Shown here piece by piece: positions 53,690 through 64,000 of a stretch of DNA of 64,000 bases. A program made the translations under genes and the position numbers. Every line of letters starts with the position of its first letter. Position 1 is the first letter of the stretch. The DNA is from Russula earlei (Eukaryota; Basidiomycota; Agaricomycetes; Russulales; Russulaceae). Where the stretch lies: the NCBI GenBank assembly GCA_025769875.1, contig JAGFNK010000186.1, positions 29,209-93,208 on the forward strand, given 5' to 3'. The notes under the pieces were generated by a model that saw only the letters and a list, made by a program, of their open reading frames with translations, had not been told where the DNA came from and searched no databases.

Positions 53690-54740
53690 CATTGTTAATT
53701 CTTTAAGGACAGGGTATCGCCTGTTTTACCTGGCTTGGACATACATCAGCTACTACCGTCTCACTGTCCAGTTCTACCACCTATGCCTCAACAGAATACA
53801 AAGGGAAAATCAATCTTACGTCCAACTTGCTGTTGTACCAGGAATACACAACACCTTTGATTGGGAAACTAACTCTTGGCCTATACGACGCAGATTACAA
53901 TCAACCTTGGGCAATTACCAGCCCAGATGCCTCATATACTGGTCCCCCTGTGTACTATCCTGTCCCAGCAATCCTAGAAGCCTCGAGTCTTGCCCCTTGA
54001 CCCCTCACACCGATTCAAACCACTGTCCCAACTAGCCAGGAACTGTTGGTCTGCCAGCACAGAAGATACTGAGTCAAATCCATGGACAGCAAGGTGTAAC
54101 TGCAAAACAGAGTATTTCACGCTGCAACTTTCGACCAGACACACCTCCTACTCCTGATGGAATTACCTTGTGGACACCAGGCGATTACCACCTCCCCATT
54201 CGATAAATCTGGCTCCTCAACACAGGAGACGTGTGTCATCCCAACGACCCCCTGAGAGAGAAACAATTCCCAATGCAAGAGGATTTCTTGTTGAAAGACC
54301 ATTACCTCCTACCCCTCCTGACACCTACTTACCCTTGTTTACCAATTGTATTCCTACCCCTGTCGTACCTATCCAACCCTTTGCATCACCCCTTGTTGAA
54401 TCTCCTGATAGTACCGATCTTAGGAGTACTGATTTACACTGCTACTTACCAGAACAATCCTTCTTAGCATTAAACCTACCTATGCATTCAAGGAGAGAGT
54501 TAATTGAATTCAAGAGTTATTGTACCCAAGCTTGGCATCAACGACTGACACACTTTATAGTTTACAAACACCCCATCAAAGAAATAAGTGACTTTGCCAT
54601 CTCTCCAGTGGAATTCGAAGGATATCTGTGGAAAACGGCGAGTAGTTCTAACACAAAGCAGCATCACTGAAGAATACTCCCAAATCCAGTTAAAGAAACA
54701 TCAAGAAGACCTGACTCTATTCGACTAAAGCCAGTCTACA
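53690..54740 (+). pseudogene. Unrecognised ORF pieces, probably one decayed gene
   Basis: Open stretches in changing frames: FYLAWTYISYYRLTVQFYHL near 53730, then from about 54170 a piece with RGFLVERPLPPTPPDTYLPL, LHCYLPEQSFLALNLPM and THFIVYKHPIKEISDFAI ending at 54670. The composition is protein-like, not low complexity. No known domain is recognised. Possibly continuous with 53287-53660 and 54754-55143. Confidence 0.45.
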
Positions 54741-54753
54741 CCATTGCATATCC

Positions 54754-55143
54754 TTGGAACAATGGCCATTGGACTATAACAGTCCGTCTAGACCTATGAG
54801 CACTAGGAGAGACATCACTGACGAAGAAGAAAATCTAATCCCACTCCTATTTGAAAACCTCAGTTACGACACTCAAGATCACTGTTACCAAGGGAAATTC
54901 GCGGGTGTATCTATTATCAACCATGGAAATCTTTCTGACACTTGGTTATACGAAGACGACAACGACAAAGTTACCACTGAGCAACTTAAAGCAGCAGCCC
55001 CAGGAGCGGAAAATGTTCAAGAATTCAACCCCTACAATTTCACAGGTCTCTTCCTAGATAAACCAGTCAAGTGGAGTCATTCTAGAAGATATTGGGTTTA
55101 CTACTGTATGGTATGTGATCCAGCTGAGCATGGAATCACATGA
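54754..55143 (+). pseudogene. Unrecognised ORF piece before element F
   Basis: A 129-codon frame with RRDITDEEENLIPLLFENL, DTQDHCYQGKFAGVSIIN and RRYWVYYCMVCDPAEHG. It ends at a TGA at 55141-55143, just before a promoter-like segment. The family is unknown. Its place upstream of a Ty3 gag on the same strand allows it to be an extra 5' ORF of the element or the 3' ORF of a different lost copy. Confidence 0.45.
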
Positions 55144-55707
55144 CTTGTACTCGCCCCCCCATGCACGCGTGATGCATCATATTTTGCTATCCCTTATGCA
55201 CTCCTTTCATCATAATTCCATCTCTTAGTCTAGATTCCTTTCATCATGCCTCTTGCCTCTCTGTATATAAACTTCTTAGCTACTCTTTGGACTCCAGTAA
55301 TAGAAGATTCTCTTTTTTGCTGCTCACATCAGTCTGCTTGCAAAAGCCAAGAAGCCAACAACTGCGTGCGAGGTGCTTGCTCCCCTCTGTTCTTCTCTGT
55401 CTGTACCCGCCCTCGGATCAAGCCCACTAAACTCCGCGTGCCCCGACCTGGTGCGCTACACTACAACAACAAAGAAGTCGATTTCATGGCTAGAGCAACA
55501 CAAGAAGTTACCGCTGTCCTAGGCACTGCACCAAGCATTTGAAGCGCTACTCCAGGACCCTCTACCCATCAAAATACTCAACAACCCACTCCGCATACAG
55601 TTAGCAGCGTACCACAAACAATTCCCCAAACACTCACTCCAACTAGAATCCAGTTACAAGGTCCAGCTCCACCAATTGTTACAGTCACAACAACTCAGAA
55701 CCCTACA
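55144..55707 (+). promoter_or_regulatory. Promoter-like or 5' LTR-like leader of Ty3 copy F
   Basis: TGTATATAAAC at about 55261-55271 lies 440 bp upstream of the gag ATG. The sequence could be an LTR starting near TGACTTGTACTCG (55140), but I could not place its right end, a target duplication or a priming site. Confidence 0.35.
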
Positions 55708-56668
55708 ATGTCCAGCAATCCTCGCCTTGTAGGAATTGCCCCAGAACCCTTTGATGGAAAAGCCGACAATGCAGAAGCCTTTGGGCAGCCCTGGCCAATT
55801 ATTACTACATCAATGGCGACTCTTTTACAGACAAAAGCAAGAAAGTTGCCGCTGCACTAACCCACTTTAAAGTAGGAACACCTGCTGGAGCATGGGCTAG
55901 AGAACAAACTACTAAAGCCATGGCTCATACTGTAGCCAACTACGGATCATAGGACAACTTCAAAAAGGCCTTTGCTGACCACTTTATCCCTGCAGAAGCA
56001 GAATTGGCTTCTGCCAACACTATGCACACTTATTATCAAGGAAAACTACCATTTAATGAATGGTATCAGAAATGGTCACACCATGCATCACGAGCTACCA
56101 CAGACGAAAGGACAAAGATGTATGCATTCAGGAAAAACATTAATCCAGCCCTACATCAGAAGATATTGGGAATCACACCGACACCAACTACACTCGCAGC
56201 CCTTGTCAAAGCAGCAAGAGAATTTGACAACCTGTTCCACCTATACAATTCCACGGCCTTCAGAGGAGGATGCTCTGTGCCTGTGCGTACTTGAGGATTA
56301 AACACTCAAGGATCAGACAATCCCTTGGAAATTAACTTGTACCAAGGAGAACCTTACAAATGACCTTGGGAATCCAGAAGTGAAAGAAAACCTCTCACAG
56401 ATGCAGAGAAAGAATTTTGACGAAAGAACAACCTCTGTTATTACTGTGGAAAGAAGAACCATATGGCAAATCAATGTAGAGCAAAGAAAGCAGCCCAAGG
56501 ATGCCAACGACAAGGATCTCGCCCCCAAACAGTCAGAGCTACAACCATCCAAGATGAAAGCATTGAACCTGCACAAGAAGAACCTATTCCTGTTGCATCA
56601 TTGACAACTTGGAGAGAAACACTTGCGGACTTGATCCTCCGCCCAAGATCTGCTCCTATGGATTTTTA
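55708..56668 (+). pseudogene. gag: F gag
   Basis: It starts MSSNPRLVGIAPEPFDGKAD (55708). A 1-nt indel near 55785 and a TAG near 55950 interrupt it. The capsid region reads FKKAFADHFIPAEAELAS and KLPFNEWYQKWSHHAS, then LAALVKAAREFDNLF. The knuckle CYYCGKKNHMANQC is at about 56434-56475, followed by an acidic Gln-rich tail. A frameshift near 56280 separates capsid from nucleocapsid. It would coat the element RNA; this copy is defective. Confidence 0.85.
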
Positions 56669-58529
56669 ATTGGACCCCCTTCTGCACCGAGAAGGGACAC
56701 AGTCCAAATCAGTATTATACAAAGAGAAATCAATTACCCCAAAGTTTTTACCAAGAACATTCACTCCCCATCCATTGCCTTAAAAGTTACTCTTGTGGGG
56801 AAGACAAGTGGAAAAGAAATCGGTGCAAGAGCCCTGCTTGACAGTGGAGCAGAAGGAATGATAATCCATGAACGATTCGCACAAAGGCACCACCTGCACC
56901 TCCGAACTATGACCAAACCCTTGCCAGCACAAAATGTAGACGGAACACAAAATGCCAATGGACTAATATGCTTTAGCACCATCCAAAGACTTCACATACA
57001 AGTGCACACAGGCGCCACTCATGATGAACAAGCAGAATTCCTTGTCACTAACATTGGAGATCACGACATTATCTTAGGAATGGATTGGCTACGACACCAC
57101 AACCCTGATATCGATTGGGCAAATGATACAATCACACTGTCAAGACTCACTGTTGAACTATCCAGTTCAAGAGTGAGGGTTTAGCTCAAAGATGAGTCGA
57201 TAGACGTCCAAGACCGCGTGGGCAAGGAGTAGAGTCCAGAGTAGTAAAAAATACCAGAGAGGCACTGTTACTGTGAGAGTAGAGCAGTCACGTAGAGAAG
57301 AGGCCAGGATAGTCACAAGGGGACGGTCCTTAAAGGAGTATCCCAGGGATGGAGAGTGCCGTAAACAAATGGACAGTCTGAGGACTGTCCGCTACTTTAT
57401 TGAGCGCTTATATACTACAAGAGAACTGCTAAATAGGGAACAAGTTATAACCTTGTTATCAAGCACCTTGGAGTGATGAGTAAGGAGTTGGAGTACACTT
57501 ACTGAGCATGCTCAGTCATGCTCAGTAAGCTGCTGAGTAAGAAGGCTCCTTTTGATGAGTAAGAGCCTTCACTGTCCACGTGTTCACTGCTTTTAGTACA
57601 CGTGCAAGCACCTGATTCATTTCCTGTTAGTTAGTTTAGGGCCGGTCATTTGAGGACTTGTAGTCTGGTTAGTGGAATGGTGTTATTCTATAAGGCCTCT
57701 TGTATAGTTCTATTAGGGTCCTTAAAGTCAACCCTAATATTTCTATTAAGGTTCCTAGTATTGCCTTGTAGTTTGTTCTATGGTTATTAGAGTTAGTCTA
57801 ATAACATGTTGCAGGGTCTTTGGTACTGTGTTAGTGTCTATTGTAGAGCACTTATAGTCGTCCTAAAGGGTCCCTAGGAAGGTCCTAGTATTGTCTTTTA
57901 TTGCTAAAAGGGTTTCCTTTAAGTGGGGCTTGCTGTATGTTGATTGTGCCGAGAATTGCTTGTGCGACAATGCGCGTGCGATATTGTGGACACCTCTACT
58001 CACCCATTTTGCTCGAGCAAACAGGGTGACACCATAGAGGCTGGGTTTCCTCCTATAAGGAAGGGTCCTTCAAGGGCCCTCTCCGGAGAATGGTTCATGA
58101 CACACACTGAGGAACTGCCCCCGAACCTGCCTTACCACACATCCAAGCATAACCATTGCATCTGCATCTGGAATGCGGAATTATCAAATACAAGCGCTTA
58201 CTTTCCCTGAAGAAGAAGAACCTGAATTTGCAAACATTGCTGCACTAATCTTCCCAGATACCGAAGGACTATTGAACCCATGTGTTGATGAACAAATCCA
58301 TGATGCATTTAGACCAATAACAATAAGCATAAGAGCCAAATCAACCACAGCTACCAAGCTAGCTCACACAGAGACACCCCCCAGGACCTTAGACGAACTT
58401 ATCCCTGCCCAATTCTTAAAATGGCGAAAGGTTTTCGATGAACAAGCTTCCCAACGCCTTCCTGCTCACCAACCATGGGACCATGCAATCAATCTGAAAC
58501 CAGGGATCACCTGACACGATTCTGGTATC
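56669..58529 (+). pseudogene. pol: F pol: protease and linker, split by X5
   Basis: Protease is well preserved: ALLDSGAEGMIIHERFA (DSG intact), then FLVTNIGDHDIILGMDWL, the conserved ILGxDWL end. X5 interrupts at 57138. From 58108 the linker to RT continues (TFPEEEEPEFANIAAL, PAQFLKWRKVFDEQASQRLPAHQPWDHAI), which is the conserved segment before Ty3 RT. E2 interrupts at 58530. Few stops are present in this part. Confidence 0.88.
57138..58102 (-). mobile_element. Solo LTR of family X (X5)
   Basis: 965 bp, flanked by CACAC (57133-57137 and 58103-58107). More diverged from X1-X4 by eye, so probably the oldest X copy here. Confidence 0.94.
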
Positions 58530-59133
58530 TGTTGTAATTTACCCCCTTATCGGTTTGTCCATAATCCCTCCCCATTATTGTTCCTCTTGTTATCTCTGTC
58601 CCCATGGTTACTGTTTCATCCCTTGATGGTGATCCCTTATTGTGTTTCACTTATTGTGTTTCACTTATTGTGTTTCACCTATTGTCAAGCTACTTTTGCT
58701 ATTGGTCTACCTTTACTTATTGTTCTGCTTATAGTACTGCACAGCCTCGCTACATACAGTATTTAAGCGCCTGTAAAAGCTGGGAAATGCCCCAAGCTTA
58801 GCTTTGTCCCATTTCCTGTCGCATCCCTTGCCCTGTATACTCTCAAATCACAACTTGCTTGTGCTGGCCTACACTCTGCTTGACCTGAGCACACCTCAAG
58901 GAACCCTTGTGTTACTCTTCCTCCTCTGCCTCTCTCTCATCATCCTCCTCTTCTGTGAAACCAGGAGATCGACTCTGTCTGTGGACTGAGTCATTGTCTG
59001 ACTCAGCCTTGAGACGCTAAACCTCTGACCCGGTCTCTTTGAGCCAGCCCCCATTGAACCCTTGAACCAAGTCACAGGGACTTGGCCCCACTAAGCCTTG
59101 AGCTAACGCTCTTACGGCTGCGACACCGTAACA
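58530..59133 (+). mobile_element. Solo LTR of family E (E2)
   Basis: 604 bp, TGTTGTAATTTACCCCC...CACCGTAACA, flanked by GTATC (58525-58529 and 59134-59138). Confidence 0.95.
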
Positions 59134-59138
59134 GTATC

Positions 59139-59350
59139 TCTCGACTTACTCCAAAAGAACTACAAACCTTAAAAGAATACCTAGATGAACACCTGAAAAG
59201 AGGCATGATCTGACCATCAAAAGCAGCTATTGTCAGCCCATTCTTCTTTGTAGAAAAGAAAGGAGGAAATCTACAACCAGTACAAGACTACAGAGCCCTG
59301 AACACAGCAACTGTCAAAGATGCCTATCCACTACTTTGATTCCTGAATTA
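59139..59350 (+). pseudogene. pol: F pol: RT N-terminal piece
   Basis: SRLTPKELQTLKEYLDEHLKRGMI then [25 protein letters not shown] and DAYPLL, the fingers part of Ty3 RT. It ends at the TA target of element T1 and continues at 62587. Confidence 0.87.
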
Positions 59351-59698
59351 TTGCCATTTTCAGCGCACTTGGCGGAGCTTGAATTCCACCCAAATCGGCG
59401 CAGAAACCCCCTCAAACATGCGGGATGAATATCTCCCTCAAAACAGCTTCAATTCATATGAACTTTATTGTCCCTGAATCGCCTGAATGAGGGCTAGGCA
59501 GCCCCATTGTTTTCATGAAATTTGAGTGAGAATTGGTGGAGCTGGACTCAAGCCACCTCCACATGTGTATTAGATGAATTACAACTCAAAATCATGGTCT
59601 ATATCTATTATTTTTCCCTCATGTTGTACCCATGGGCTGTCTTGAGGCAGCCCCATAGTGTTTTTGACTCAAGTGTTGTGGTGTGCAACATTATTTCC
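59351..59698 (+). repeat. Left inverted arm of T1
   Basis: Pairs with 62238-62586 with scattered mismatches; the same arm is repeated at 63012 in T2. Confidence 0.92.
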
Positions 59699-62237
59699 AG
59701 TGCAATTGGAGTCGTGGCCAGCCACTCATCACCCCTCTCACCTCTCAATTCTGACCATCCTTCTTGTTTTTCACAGACAGAGAGGAGTGGGTTGCAAAGA
59801 GGGGTCCTATTCTGAACTCTTTCTACTACAGAGTAGCTTGGGTGTTTTTATATACAGGAGTTGTCTCCATTGCAGGTGGTGGCAGCAGGCGTGGACAAGG
59901 AGCAAAGGCGTAGGTGGTGAGCGTGAGTTCGTAGATAGAGACGTAGGTGGCAAGGATTCGAGAAAGAGGATGCGTGGGGCGGCTTGCACGGGGGTGGGAT
60001 CTGTCATCTTGCGGCGGCGGTGGCAGGGTCGTCTCCACTGCAGGTGTCGGCAGCAGACGTGGGCAAGAGCGCGCGAATGGATGGGGAGGCGATGTGGGAG
60101 GCGGCGTGCGGTGTGCTGTTGGCGTCGGCGACTGCTTCTCCTGCGGCGGCGGCAGCGTGGCGGCGGCTTCTGCTCCTGTTGTGGCATGTTGTGGCTAAGT
60201 TCGTGGCCGAGGCCTTCTTGGTCTTCTGGGGTGGTGCTGGTGGCGAGGGGTTGCGATGGTGTGGTGGTGCTGGTGTCGCGCGAAACTACTAAAGTAGCGG
60301 CTGTGACTGAGAAGACTGAGGCTGAGACTGAGAAGGTGGCGGCGGACTGAGCTGGTGCGACGGTGGAGGTGGACGGGGTGGAGGCAACGACTGAGGGCAA
60401 TGCAGGGGCGACGGCGGCTGTGGCTGACAAGGGCGTGGCGGCGGTGGCTTGTGAGACGGTGGTGGAGGCGGCGGCGTGTGGCGCTAAGACGTCGGTGGCT
60501 GAGGCTGAGGCTACCGCGGCGGCTGACAAGACTAAGGTGGCTGGCAAGGCTAAGAGCGCGGTGGCGGCGGTTCACTGATCTGAAGGTGGGGCGATGGAGA
60601 TGGCTGGCAAAACTAGGGGCGCGGTGGCGGCGGCTGAGACTGAGAAGGCTGGGGCTGAGGGCAGGGTGGAGACGGCGGCGGCTGGCGATGCTGGTGCTAT
60701 GACGGACTGGGCTGAACTGATGAGTACGGGCGAGGCTAAGACGGAGACTGATGCGAAGTCGGCGGCTGGCACGACTGAGGCTACTGTGGCGACGGACGAG
60801 ACAGTGTGTAAAGAGTTGTGTGGCTTATTCATCAACCGTCCACCTGTCCAAACTCCTACTCCAGGACGACGACAGGGCGTTCTTCCCTTCCCAGAGCTGC
60901 TCACCATACCTTGCTCTACCCCTCCATTTCAACCCCCTAAACCCTCATGGGCTCGAAGCAACGTGCTTCAAAACGCCGGCCTGCACCGACATGTACTACT
61001 GGCCAAAGGAAGGCTGCCTGAAAAAACTGGTGGAAATGAAAGTGACAGCTCAGGCACTCCCACTCGACCGAAGCGATCACAACCACGAGCTCAGGCTTCC
61101 AAGACATCCCTTCCTGCTATTGATGAGGATGGGGAGGAAGAGTCCTATGCCTATGTAAATGCAGAAGCCTGGGAACTCACTACAGCACAAACGCACGGAC
61201 CACAAGACATGCAAAATTGTTGCAAAGGCGCACAGCCTCGATGTCGACTCACCCACACAGCTATATGGCTGGCTGTGAATCGCTTACAAGAGTACATATG
61301 TGCGTATTCCTTTCGTGCCATCTCCTCTTCATCCTCACATCATCATCATTGTCACCGCCAGCACGCCACCCTCGCCCCCATCAACCGCTGCACACCCTCG
61401 CCCTCAATGCCCCCGCCTTCACCATGCACTGACGAGTCCCAACGCACAGCCAAAGAGCCCCATACCACGCCGCCGTCTTCGTTGCCATCGGACGGTGTTG
61501 CTACTGTACATTTTGGTATGCTTTTCTCCCCTTTTTTACTAGACTCCCATTTTGTTAGTCAGAGATCTGCACACCGCCTATGCATCCATTTCCCAGCCTG
61601 CCGCCGTCTTCCCTCTCCCTTTCTACTTCCACGCCCCCTCACTCCTCTCCCTCGCATCTGCCATCCAAGTTCTCCAATTGTCCCACCCGCAATCGTGTTC
61701 GGCAGCACCATCAGCGCCCAAGAGACCACCCACCAGCACTCTCCCTATCCCCCCTCCAGCCTCTCCTTTGCATCATCTCCCCCTCCTCGCATCGCGACTC
61801 GACCACACCCCTCATCACCACACCTGGCCTCGGCCATCGTTCACAAATTGCCACACGCCACTACCACAGCCGCTGGAGACCACGACTCGATACCTCACGT
61901 TGTCCAGCTTCGGTCCCCTTCTCACATCTAGATTTCCTTTCATATGCCTGTCTTTTGTGCTTTTCCTGTCCCTTAGCCTTAGTTCCCACCTGTATCTGCT
62001 ACCATGTTGAATAAAGTTGCCCTGTTGTTCCCTTATCATCTGTGTGAACCTGAGTGCAGTTGAATGAACAAATGCGTTCTCGCGTTCCTGCTAGGTGCTC
62101 CTCCTCTTTGGAGCTTCAGTCTTATGAAGTCATTCTGCATTCTTGGACACACTTTACCGCCCCATGGGCTCAGGTGTGCACTTCCTGGGGGGGCTCCTTC
62201 CCAGCACATGACCGTGCTACTGTCACACGATATGAGG

Positions 62238-62586
62238 GAAACGACGTTGCACACCACAATGCTTGAGTCAAAAACACTATGGGGCTGCCTCAAGACAGCC
62301 CATGGGTACAACATGAGGGAAAAATAATAGATATAGACAATGATTTTGAGTTGTAATTCATCTAATACACATGTGGAGGTGGCTTGAGTCCAGCTCCACC
62401 AATTCTCACTCAAATCTCATGAGAACAATGGGGCTGCCTAGCCCTCATTCAGGCGATTCAGGGACAATAAGTTTCATGTGAATTGAAGCTGTTTTGAGGG
62501 AGATATTCGCCCCCGCACGTTTGAGAGGGTTTTCTGCGCCGATTTGGGTGGAATTCAAACTCCGCCAAGTGCGCTGAAAACGGCAA
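62238..62586 (-). repeat. Right inverted arm of T1
   Basis: Inverse partner of 59351-59698, ending GTGCGCTGAAAACGGCAA. Confidence 0.92.
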
Positions 62587-63011
62587 TAATTGACAAACTC
62601 CAAGGAGCCCAATACTTTACCAAGTTTGACGTACGATGGGGATACAACAATATCTGCCTAAGAGAGGGCGATGAAACACCTTGCAGCATTCAAAACACCA
62701 TCAGCTCTCTTCAAACCTCTAATAATGACATTCGGTCTTTGCAACGCCCCAGCCACTTTCCAATGCTTTATGAACACCATCCTAGCGAAATACATTGCCA
62801 CTGACCGAGTGGTTGTTTATCTAGACAATATACTAATCATGGCGCAAACCTTGAATGAACTGGATGACTGGACACACAAGGTCCTAAAGACACTCCAAGA
62901 CCATGACTTATACTTGAAACCAGAGAAGTGTGCTTTTCGAACAGACCCTCTATTAGTTACCTAGGCATCAATATCTCCCAAGGACAAATATCTATGGACC
63001 AAGACAAGTTA
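62587..63011 (+). pseudogene. pol: F pol: RT palm region
   Basis: Continues RT with FTKFDVRWGYNNICL (about 62615-62660), a frameshift near 62670, FGLCNAPATFQCFMNTIL, and the catalytic box as VYLDNILI: the second Asp of YLDD is Asn (AAT, 62827-62829), as GAT changed at a CpG would give. A second frameshift lies near 62950. It is cut by T2 at 63011. Confidence 0.88.
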
Positions 63012-64000
63012 TTGCCGTTTTCAGCGCACTTGGTGGAGCTTGAATTCCACCCAAATCGGCGCAGAATAAACCCCCTCAAACATGCGGGATAAATATCTCC
63101 CTCAAAACAGCTTCAATTCATATGAAATGTATTGTCCCTGAATCGCCTGAATGAGGGCTAGGCAGCCCCATTGTTTTCATGAGATTTGAGTGAGAATTGG
63201 TGGAGCTGGACTCAAGCCACCTCCACATGTGTATTAGATGAATTACAACTCAAAATCATGGTCTATATCTATTATTTTTCCCTCATGTTGTACCCATGGG
63301 CAGTCTTGAGGCAGCCCCCATAGTGTTTTTGACTCAAGTGTTGTGGTGTGCAACGTTATTTCCAGTGCAATTGGAGTCGTGGCCAGCCACTCATCACCCC
63401 TCTCACCTCTCGATTCTGACCATCCTTCTTGTTTTTCACAGACAGAGAGGAGTGGGTTGCAAAGAGGGGTCCTATTCTGAACTCTTTCTACTACAGAGTA
63501 GCTAGGGTGTTTTTATATACAGGAGTCATCTCCATTGCAGGTGGTGGCAGCAGGCGTGGATGAGGAGCAAAGGCGTAGGTGGTGAGCATGAGTTCGTAGA
63601 TAGAGACGTAGGTGGTGAGGATTCGAGAAAGAGGATGCATGGGGCAGCTTGCGCGGGGGTGGGATCTGTCATCTTGCGGCGGCGGTGTGGGGTCATCTCC
63701 ACTGCAGGTGTCGGCAGCAGACGTGGGCGAGAGCGCAACGAATGGATGGGGAGGGATGTGGGAGGGTGTGTGGTGTGCTGTTGGCGTTGGCGACTGCTTC
63801 TCCTGCGGCGGCGGCGGCGTGGCAGCGGCTTCTGCTCCTGTTGTGGCGTGTTGTGGCTAAGTTCGTGGCTGAGGCCTTCTTGGTCTTCTGGGGTGGTGCT
63901 GGTGGCGAGGGGGGGTTGCGACGGTGTGGCGTGCTGGTGTCGCCGTGAAACTACTAAAGCAGCAGGGCTGTGACTGAGAAGACTGAGGCTGAGACTGAGA
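63012..64000. mobile_element. TA-duplicating TIR element T2, runs off the window
   Basis: Starts TTGCCGTTTTCAGCGCACTT after TA (63010-63011) and follows T1 from its left end for at least 990 bp with only scattered differences and short indels. Its right end is outside the window. Confidence 0.88.

Larger units (their letters stand above)
59351..62586. mobile_element. TA-duplicating TIR element T1, no transposase recognised
   Basis: Inverted ends TTGCCATTTTCAGCGCACTT with arms of about 348 bp (59351-59698 and 62238-62586), flanked by TA (59349-59350 and 62587-62588). Removing the unit and one TA restores the RT frame (PELIDKLQGAQ). The interior is a G-rich stretch (59870-60800) and a C-rich stretch (61320-61920) with long but low-complexity frames. 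A short stretch near 60950-61180 (MGSKQRASKRRPAPT, then an acidic part) looks more protein-like but is unassigned. Probably a non-autonomous relative of a TA-targeting family. Confidence 0.88.
55708..63011 (+). mobile_element. Ty3/gypsy copy F, interrupted by X5, E2, T1 and T2
   Basis: Order gag, protease, and RT up to the T2 insertion. All three insertions within it leave rejoinable coding sequence (X5 CACAC, E2 GTATC, T1 TA). Its gag, protease (ALLDSGAEGMIIHE) and RT differ from families A, B and D, so it is a separate Ty3 lineage. LTRs not identified. Confidence 0.85.

Noticed and set aside
55140..55500. Defined 5' LTR of element F
   Set aside because: A TATA box is present, but no right terminus, priming site or second copy could be placed.
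60355..61931. A 445-codon ORF and several Arg- or Ala-rich ORFs inside T1
   Set aside because: They follow the G-rich and C-rich composition of the region, overlap on both strands and have no domain; a real protein is possible only in a short part near 60950-61180.

Overview
The window is a transposon graveyard from a filamentous basidiomycete, most likely an Agaricomycete. The evidence is a FunK1-type fungal protein kinase remnant, several Ty3/gypsy (Metaviridae) families with chromodomain integrases, a PIF/Harbinger element with a Myb/SANT partner gene, and a Tc1/mariner transposase of the basidiomycete type with short GT-AG introns. No intact host gene was found. The only host-derived coding sequences I recognise are the broken FunK1 kinase (6540-7680) and an acetyl-CoA synthetase fragment carried inside a DNA transposon (46748-47374).

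Layout. 1-4200: Ty3 copy A1 (+), split by a solo LTR. 4201-6539: non-coding spacer. 6540-7680: FunK1 kinase remnant (-). 7725-12320: Ty3 copy A2 (-) with its 5' LTR, inserted into Ty3 copy B1 (12321-16452, -). 16453-19935: an unidentified target sequence broken by four solo or partial LTRs. 19936-23475: PIF/Harbinger element. 23476-25852: 5' part of Ty3 copy B5, whose LTR was hit twice by a 296-bp LTR-like element carrying a tRNA-like cloverleaf. 25853-42262: Ty3 copy D (-), which received B2 (28179-39083, +, full length with 5-bp target duplication) and solo LTRs; B2 itself received four more solo LTRs. 42263-50430: a partial LTR hit by Ty3 copy B3, which carries a 5.7-kb Tc1/mariner element. 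50431-55143: LTR Y2 with its priming site, followed by unrecognised ORFs. 55144-63011: Ty3 copy F (+), hit by two solo LTRs and a TA-duplicating element; a second copy of the latter runs off the window end.

Order of insertion can be read directly, because most insertions are flanked by target duplications and removing them rejoins reading frames that also occur uninterrupted in a paralogue here. I found 17 solo LTRs or LTR-like units with 5-bp duplications (16 perfect), one full-length element with matching flanks, and two DNA transposons with TA duplications.

Three themes recur. (1) LTR families B, C and Y carry a primer-binding site just inside the 5' LTR that is complementary to a motif about 30 nt below the LTR TATA box, as in self-priming Tf1/sushi elements. 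(2) Families B and D have an extra ORF in the env position that ends in CCHC zinc knuckles. (3) Genes are broken largely by CGA-to-TGA and similar CpG transitions, pointing to cytosine methylation at CpG. All ORF assignments are by eye; coordinates of pseudogene ends are approximate, while LTR, TIR and target-duplication coordinates were read base by base.
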